DNA from: Monilinia fructicola
Lineage: Eukaryota; Ascomycota; Leotiomycetes; Helotiales; Sclerotiniaceae
Direction: 5' to 3'
Assembly (NCBI GenBank): GCA_008692225.1
Contig: VICG01000005.1
Coordinates: 2,367,001-2,431,000, forward strand
DNA: 64,000 nucleotides
The notes under the pieces are model-generated. The model was not told the origin of the DNA. It saw nothing but the letters and a program-made list of their open reading frames with translations, and searched no databases. Position numbers and translations under genes: made by a program. This document shows, one piece after another, positions 59,881 to 64,000 of the stretch (its first letter is position 1; each line of letters opens with the position of its first letter).

Positions 59881-61024
59881 ATGCAGTCTCTTGCAGTTAC
59901 ACTCCTTTGTGTGTTCTCCTGCTTGGTCTCTATGACTAGTGCATACAAGCTGGTTCATAACTATGACCATACCAACTGGTTCACCTCATTCATCTACGAG
60001 AGTGTCAGTATGCTCCAAAATTATGCTTGATCTGAAAGGAGAAACTAACGCGTATGTAGCTCGCTGACCCAACCCATGGCAATGTCAACTACGTCTCTCT
60101 TACCGACGCCCAAAAGCTTGGCTTGACTAAGATCATTGGCAACCAAGTCTACATGGGCGTCGACAACACCACTGTCCTCTCAGACACCGTCAATGGGAAG
60201 CGCAAGAGTATCTGGGTCGAGTCCGTCCACGAGTTTACCCACGGCATCCTCATCGGCGACTTTGCCCACATGCCCGGCAGCGACTGTGGAACATGGCCTG
60301 GCTTGTAAGCTCCACATCTACCCAACCATTCCCAATCACCAACACTAACCCACCCGCTAGCTGGACCATCCGCAACGGCGACGGTCCCTACGGCGAAATG
60401 GACATTCTAGAAGGCGCCAACGACATCACCCAAGCCTTCATCTCTCTACACACCGAAAACACCTGCACCTTCAACTCGGCGCCCTCGGCCGAGCTCGGCA
60501 CCCTCAACAACGGCAACATCGACTGCAAGCTCAGCAACGGCGCAGGATGCTCCGTGAAATCCACCGCCAACTCCTACGGAACCCCCTTCAACCGAAACGG
60601 CGGCGGCGTCTACGCCATGCAATGGACCTCGAGCTTCATCCGCGTGTGGTTCTTTCCCCGCAACAAGATCCCCAGCGATATCACAGCCGGCCAGCCCGAT
60701 CCCAGTAAATGGGGTGTGCCAACTGCGAACTTTGACAGTGCGAATGGAGGTTGCAATATTGATGCGAACTTCCCTGCCCAGACTGTGGTGAGTCATCCAT
60801 TGCATTTACACTTACTCCACCTTCCACCCACACCCACTAACATCCCACCCCAGTACTTCGACACGACGTTCTGTGGCGCGGGGGCCGGCGGAAAGGCTTG
60901 GTCCGAGTGGTCCGATTGTCCTGCTAAAACCGGCTATTCCACCTGTCAAGAATATGTCGCCAAGGCTCCTCACGCCTTCGACGATGCGTACTGGCTCGTG
61001 AACTCTGTTAAGATTTACCAGTAA
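59881..61024 (+). CDS. Secreted GH16 endo-1,3(4)-beta-glucanase-like enzyme
   Basis: The model is join(59881-60003, 60060-60304, 60361-60787, 60854-61024), 321 residues. The three introns (56, 56 and 66 bases) are consistent in phase and motif; intron 1 has an atypical GTCAGT donor but a good ACTAAC branch. A signal peptide of about 21 residues (MQSLAVTLLCVFSCLVSMTSA) precedes the mature start YKLVHNYD. GH16 landmarks: DPTHGNVNYV, SIWVESVHEFTHG, GTWPGFWTIRNGDGPYGEMDILEG (nucleophile Glu135, Asp137 and acid/base Glu140 in ExDxxE) and HTENTC. The C-terminal third has the paired Cys and Trp residues usual in the laminarinase-like branch. Length is normal, with no carbohydrate-binding module, GPI signal or transmembrane segment. 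It acts outside the cell on beta-1,3(4)-glucans of fungal or plant walls. The third exon is GC-rich. Confidence 0.94.
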
Positions 61025-61680
61025 AATATGAACGTGCCTTGCTTATCTCCTTCACACGTCGCTGCGTCCACATCTCGAGATGGGTGCGTGTTTGATGTGG
61101 ATGGCGACGGATAGGCGTACCTAGGTGTACAAATGGTTGTGGTTAAGGACGCAATGCATAAAAGCGATGCGGAGGTTGATTCTTTTTGGCTGTCCGAGGC
61201 ATGGTACAGTGATGGTATGAAGCATTGCATTGCGCGGCTTCGCGGTTTCTGATTTTCAGCACATATTTACATGCAGGACAGGAGGGCTCTTCATTTTCTG
61301 CTTCTGTAGCTTGAGGGATTCGATCTTTGAATGTGTCTCGAGAGTTGGCTGACGGATAATTGTAGTTTGCTCTCCGCGTTTTGGTTCGTCTGATATTTTC
61401 ATGTGATGTGGTTTGTGAATGTTTTCAGAATCGATATAGGTCGAAAGAGACAATTGTAGAGGATGTAAAATCTTGTTTGAATTGTGTCGCGGTGGATACT
61501 CCATGCCAAAACTCAGGAAGCTGCTGTAGATTTGACACGGATATCTATAGAACATTTCCATGGCACTTGTTAATGGAAATAGACGTATACACTTCTCATA
61601 AAACAACCATTCACTCGTCACAACAAAACACGACTTACCACACACTTCAATATTTCGTTGATATCCTTCGACTACATACT
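61025..61680. other. Convergent spacer between GH16 and aldolase
   Basis: About 650 bases holding the two 3' UTRs. Short open frames on both strands (61256-61684 minus, 61381-61698 plus) are without domain or codon support. Confidence 0.55.
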
Positions 61681-62665
61681 TCATGCTTTTCCTGTTGAAC
61701 CTATAATATCCATTTGATGTTCAATCAATTCCTGAATCAAACTTGTCCCCTTTTCCATAAGTTCCGTCAAAGGAACTTTGCCCGTATTCTCCGCTACATA
61801 TTTATTATATGTATTCAAAACCAAATCATTCAGATTAATTCGCGTCATTCCTCCTTTGATACAACCTCTCATGGTTTCGTCAGGGAATGTATTGGTACCG
61901 TGGAGAACCAATCGCACTCGACCATTTGTGGCCTTTCTTATGCTTTCAAGTCTGTGTGCTGATATTAGAGCCAGCTTCATGATAACCGTCATATACATAC
62001 CGATCAAAATCCAACTTGATATTCTCTACACCACCGTAATTCCCATGCACATTTCCAAAAGCCGGGGCCAAAAAGTCGACCCCTGTTTCCACAAACCCCA
62101 ACGCCTCTTCAGGACTCGTGAGCAAACCCTCCAAGTCCCCCGTATCCTTCACTCCATCTTCACCCCCATTGATTCTTCCACATTCAGCCTCAACTGCTAT
62201 ACCTTTCTCCTTTAGAATCTTCGTCAATCTGGTTGTTTTGGCTAGATTCTCCTCTTTCTCATAATGAGACATATCGACCATTATACTATCGAAAAGTCCC
62301 ATATCTGCAGCTTTGAGAATTTCATCCTCGGACTGTGCGTGGTCCATATGGAGGGCTATGGGAACAGTGGCGGTGCGACAGGCAGCGGCGGCGAGGTGGA
62401 TGAGGAGGGGGGAGTAGTGGAGGGACCACGGGAAGAGAAGGATTTGGGCGGGGGATCGTTTACGTTCAGCGGCTCGAACAACGGCGGTTATGGTTTCGAG
62501 GTTGTACTGATGGAGGGGGTTATTAGATATAATACATGGAGAAGGTTGAATGGGGTAATTCGTAAGAACGGTACTCACAGAGACAACTCCTACAACACCA
62601 TACCCCCCATCTTCTGCAGCTTGAAGCATACGAATTGCCTTGTTATCCTGGATTGATTTCGCCAT
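61681..62665 (-). CDS. Class II ketose-bisphosphate aldolase family protein
   Basis: The model is complement(join(61681-61951, 62001-62506, 62579-62665)), 287 residues. Introns of 49 and 72 bases have GTATGT and GTGAGT donors and agree in phase. It is a zinc-dependent class II aldolase of fructose/tagatose-bisphosphate type. Motifs: ALHMDHAQ (catalytic Asp84, zinc His85), IMVDMSHYEKEEN, VEAECGRINGGEDG (zinc Glu137), GVDFLAPAFGNVHGNY (His183) and LVLHGTNTFPDETM (His215). Length matches the family. It is cytosolic, with no targeting signal. The phosphate-binding end reads GGMTRINLNDLVLNTY, where classical enzymes have G-x-x-K-x-N-x-x-T, so a substrate other than fructose-1,6-bisphosphate is likely. 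The SDR 5 kb downstream on the same strand raises the possibility of a sugar-acid pathway, but the two are not adjacent. Confidence 0.93.
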
Positions 62666-64000
62666 GATGGACAGACAGACGTCTAGTTGGGTGTATGTAT
62701 TATGAGGGAGAAAATAAATGAACACAGAGGACGGAAAGATACTTATGACATTTCTATTATTATGGTATGACGATGATTGAACAAACAGTGGGAATGGAGA
62801 TAGATTCGGGAGGGGTTGTACCGAACCGTCCCGATGTAGTGGAGCAAGCTACCCCGCCATAGGGAAGGAAATTCCGAACTTGGATGTTTTACAACATATT
62901 CTCCTCAAAGCTTGGTTTGAATGAAGATATATCATGCACGAAGCTTGATCAAATGAGGATTACAATCACTTGACTAAGATCTCATTGTGGTCAAAAGTGG
63001 AAATGCAAGAGCTATTCGATATGAGGTATTTCACATCAACTCCACTACTGTGAACAACATCATCTAGACCTATTCTTCCGTGTGTAAGTGCTACTGTATT
63101 GAGTGCAGACAATTGACTTACATTCAGGTGTATTTTTCATTTGTGAGGTATTTTGCCTTATCTTGCCTCGGCACCATAATCATTCGGAATGGTGGAATGG
63201 TTTGTGTTCGTTTAGCACTTCTCCAATGAGCCAAAGATCGTCAGCAAAGGGAAGGGAAGAGATGGCAAAATCATATACTCGAGTATAATGCCTGAACTTC
63301 ACCATTCGACATTTGTGCCTTAAATGGACCGTTTATGTGATGGGAAATGGCTCTTATGCTCAGGGTCGTCCAATTTTTGCATTAAGAGAGTCCCTGGAAT
63401 ATCAAACGAAAGGTAGTACCGCTCGTCGAAAGTTTGGTCGACCTTATATGGATAACAAAATTAGTTTCTTTGATTTGAATATTGCATCGATCATACATGA
63501 AAAACTTGTTAGTGCATTCCAGTTCACATTCATATACGTGCCAAAGAGCTCGACCACACCAGTAGCATACAGCGCCGGGAAGTTACGAGAGAATGAGAGA
63601 ATATGCGAGATAGAAGTCTGTCCTTAGTCAACGGACTTGGGAGCGGAAAGTCTGCAGCTTGACCTATTTGCTGTATCTTTGGAGTATGTAACACTGTTTT
63701 GCGGTTATGCCGTTGTGCCGCGAGCTCTCAAGTCTGTTGTAACTCACTCCTGTGTCGGTATATACTGAGACTCTGGGAGACCTAGGAAATGTTTTGGTGT
63801 AATTCTCGGCGTCCGGTACTTGACCAATTTAAAGTGTCGTATCGTATGTGTACATCAGATGACCTGTTGAATATCGAACCTAAAATCACCCATTGAACCC
63901 TTCGAGCTCTGTTTATCATCTGAAGCTAGATTCCAGCAATGATAAGTGCTCTCTATCCATCTGCAAGCGGCCAAATCCAACGATCCCGACAATCCTAATC
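62666..64000. other. Intergenic to the right edge, no gene recognised
   Basis: The first few hundred bases would be the aldolase promoter. A 104-codon plus-strand frame at 63313-63627 has no domain, and its internal composition is not convincingly coding. Nothing else is seen up to the end of the window. Confidence 0.5.

Overview
This is nuclear DNA from a filamentous ascomycete (Pezizomycotina). The evidence is short introns (about 45-130 bases) with GTRAGT-type donors and CTAAC-type branch points, long AT-rich intergenic space, a velvet-family regulator, a HeLo-type cell-death protein and a secreted GH16 beta-glucanase. A leotiomycete of the Botrytis/Sclerotinia kind would fit, but that is an impression from style and gene content, not a demonstration.

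The window is gene-poor. From 1 to 9,200 there is no gene I can defend, only simple repeats and, at the left edge, a decayed copy of a sequence seen again near 54.6 kb. A disordered Ser/Pro-rich protein lies at 9.2-11.2 kb. From 11 to 27 kb there are two or three small single-pass membrane ORFs, several minisatellites and one AT-rich island. At 27.0-31.1 kb is the most remarkable gene: a HeLo-like cell-death domain, a pseudokinase and a trypsin-like serine protease domain in one polypeptide. Its frame is interrupted at two short homopolymers. A GC-rich MFS sugar/quinate-type transporter follows at 31.7-33.5 kb on the minus strand.

From 33.5 to 44 kb there is little except a GC-rich block at 37.5-38.6 kb and small membrane ORFs. 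The second gene-bearing part runs from 44 to 63 kb. It holds a compact velvet-domain protein (44.2), arginyl-tRNA synthetase with two candidate starts (46.0-48.2), malic enzyme (49.3-51.4, minus), a D-erythronate-dehydrogenase-like SDR (55.7-56.7, minus), a possible orphan exon (59.0-59.3, minus), a secreted GH16 glucanase (59.9-61.0) and a class II ketose-bisphosphate aldolase (61.7-62.7, minus).

The genes do not form an obvious biosynthetic cluster. The only suggestive pairing is the SDR and the aldolase, whose bacterial relatives both occur in tetronate catabolism. Splice models below were built by hand from reading frame, splice signals and conserved motifs. Phase or frame breaks in two conserved genes (the HeLo gene and ArgRS), plus a weaker suggestion at 17.7 kb, sit at or beside short homopolymers and may be sequence errors.
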